Assembly: GCA_035544835.1 (NCBI GenBank)
Contig: DASZZV010000409.1
Span: 1-5,837, forward strand
Source: DASZZV01 sp035544835
GTDB taxonomy: Bacteria > Acidobacteriota > Thermoanaerobaculia > Gp7-AA8
Reading direction: 5' to 3'
Length of the DNA: 5,837 bases
The translations under genes and the position numbers were made by a program. The notes beneath the pieces were generated by a model, which saw only the letters and a program-made list of their open reading frames with translations, did not search any database and was not told the DNA's origin. Shown here one piece after another: positions 5,825-5,837 of the stretch (the stretch's first letter is position 1; the number at the start of each line of letters is the position of its first letter).

Positions 5825-5837
5825 GGCCCGGAGGGCC
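5825..5837. repeat. Short palindrome at window edge
   Basis: GGCCC (5825-5829) and GGGCC (5833-5837) form a five-base-pair stem around a GGA loop, running to the last base of the window, so the stem may extend further. It is the second GC-rich hairpin within about 50 bases, which recalls the paired palindromes of REP-type intergenic repeats. With only one copy visible this cannot be confirmed, and a five-pair GC stem can arise by chance in such DNA. Confidence 0.2.

Noticed and set aside
1..5837. CRISPR array, tRNA or rRNA gene, insertion sequence or toxin-antitoxin pair
   Set aside because: No regularly spaced repeats, cloverleaf sequences, transposase motifs or small paired genes were seen on either strand.

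Overview
This window is bacterial chromosomal DNA: densely coding, GC-rich by eye, with short intergenic spaces and overlapping start and stop codons. The protein families are those of cell-surface or secreted glycan assembly. No rRNA, tRNA or transposase gives a taxonomic anchor. The families suggest an environmental bacterium of the Acidobacteriota/Proteobacteria/Chloroflexota sort, but the phylum cannot be fixed from this sequence.

Layout: two genes point left and three point right from a 148-base divergent region (1783-1930). The leftward arm (minus strand) begins with a two-part protein (322-1782): an N-terminal segment that looks like a worn-down SAM methyltransferase, followed by a complete family 2 glycosyltransferase (GT2). 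Seven bases downstream comes a standalone class I SAM methyltransferase (1-314), cut off by the window edge just after its SAM-binding half. The rightward arm (plus strand) encodes a 654-residue polytopic membrane protein of unknown function with a large soluble C-terminal half (1931-3895), a GT2 of the polyprenyl-phosphate-sugar synthase type (3892-4650), and an SDR sugar-nucleotide epimerase of the CDP-paratose 2-epimerase type (4699-5772). The last 65 bases hold two GC-rich hairpins and no gene.

How the genes may work together (inference): the epimerase prepares an unusual NDP-sugar, the DPM-like GT2 loads a sugar onto a polyprenyl phosphate carrier, the membrane protein could use or move that lipid-linked sugar on the outer face of the membrane, and the leftward GT2 and methyltransferase add and methylate further residues. 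The whole looks like a small glycan-decoration cassette.

The points most worth a second look are the methyltransferase-like domain without a glycine-rich SAM motif fused to an apparently intact GT2, the unassigned membrane protein, and the rightward arm's chain of ATGA or short overlaps. In that chain two mini-ORFs (12 and 19 codons) fill the only gaps, and none of the three main starts has a clear Shine-Dalgarno sequence.
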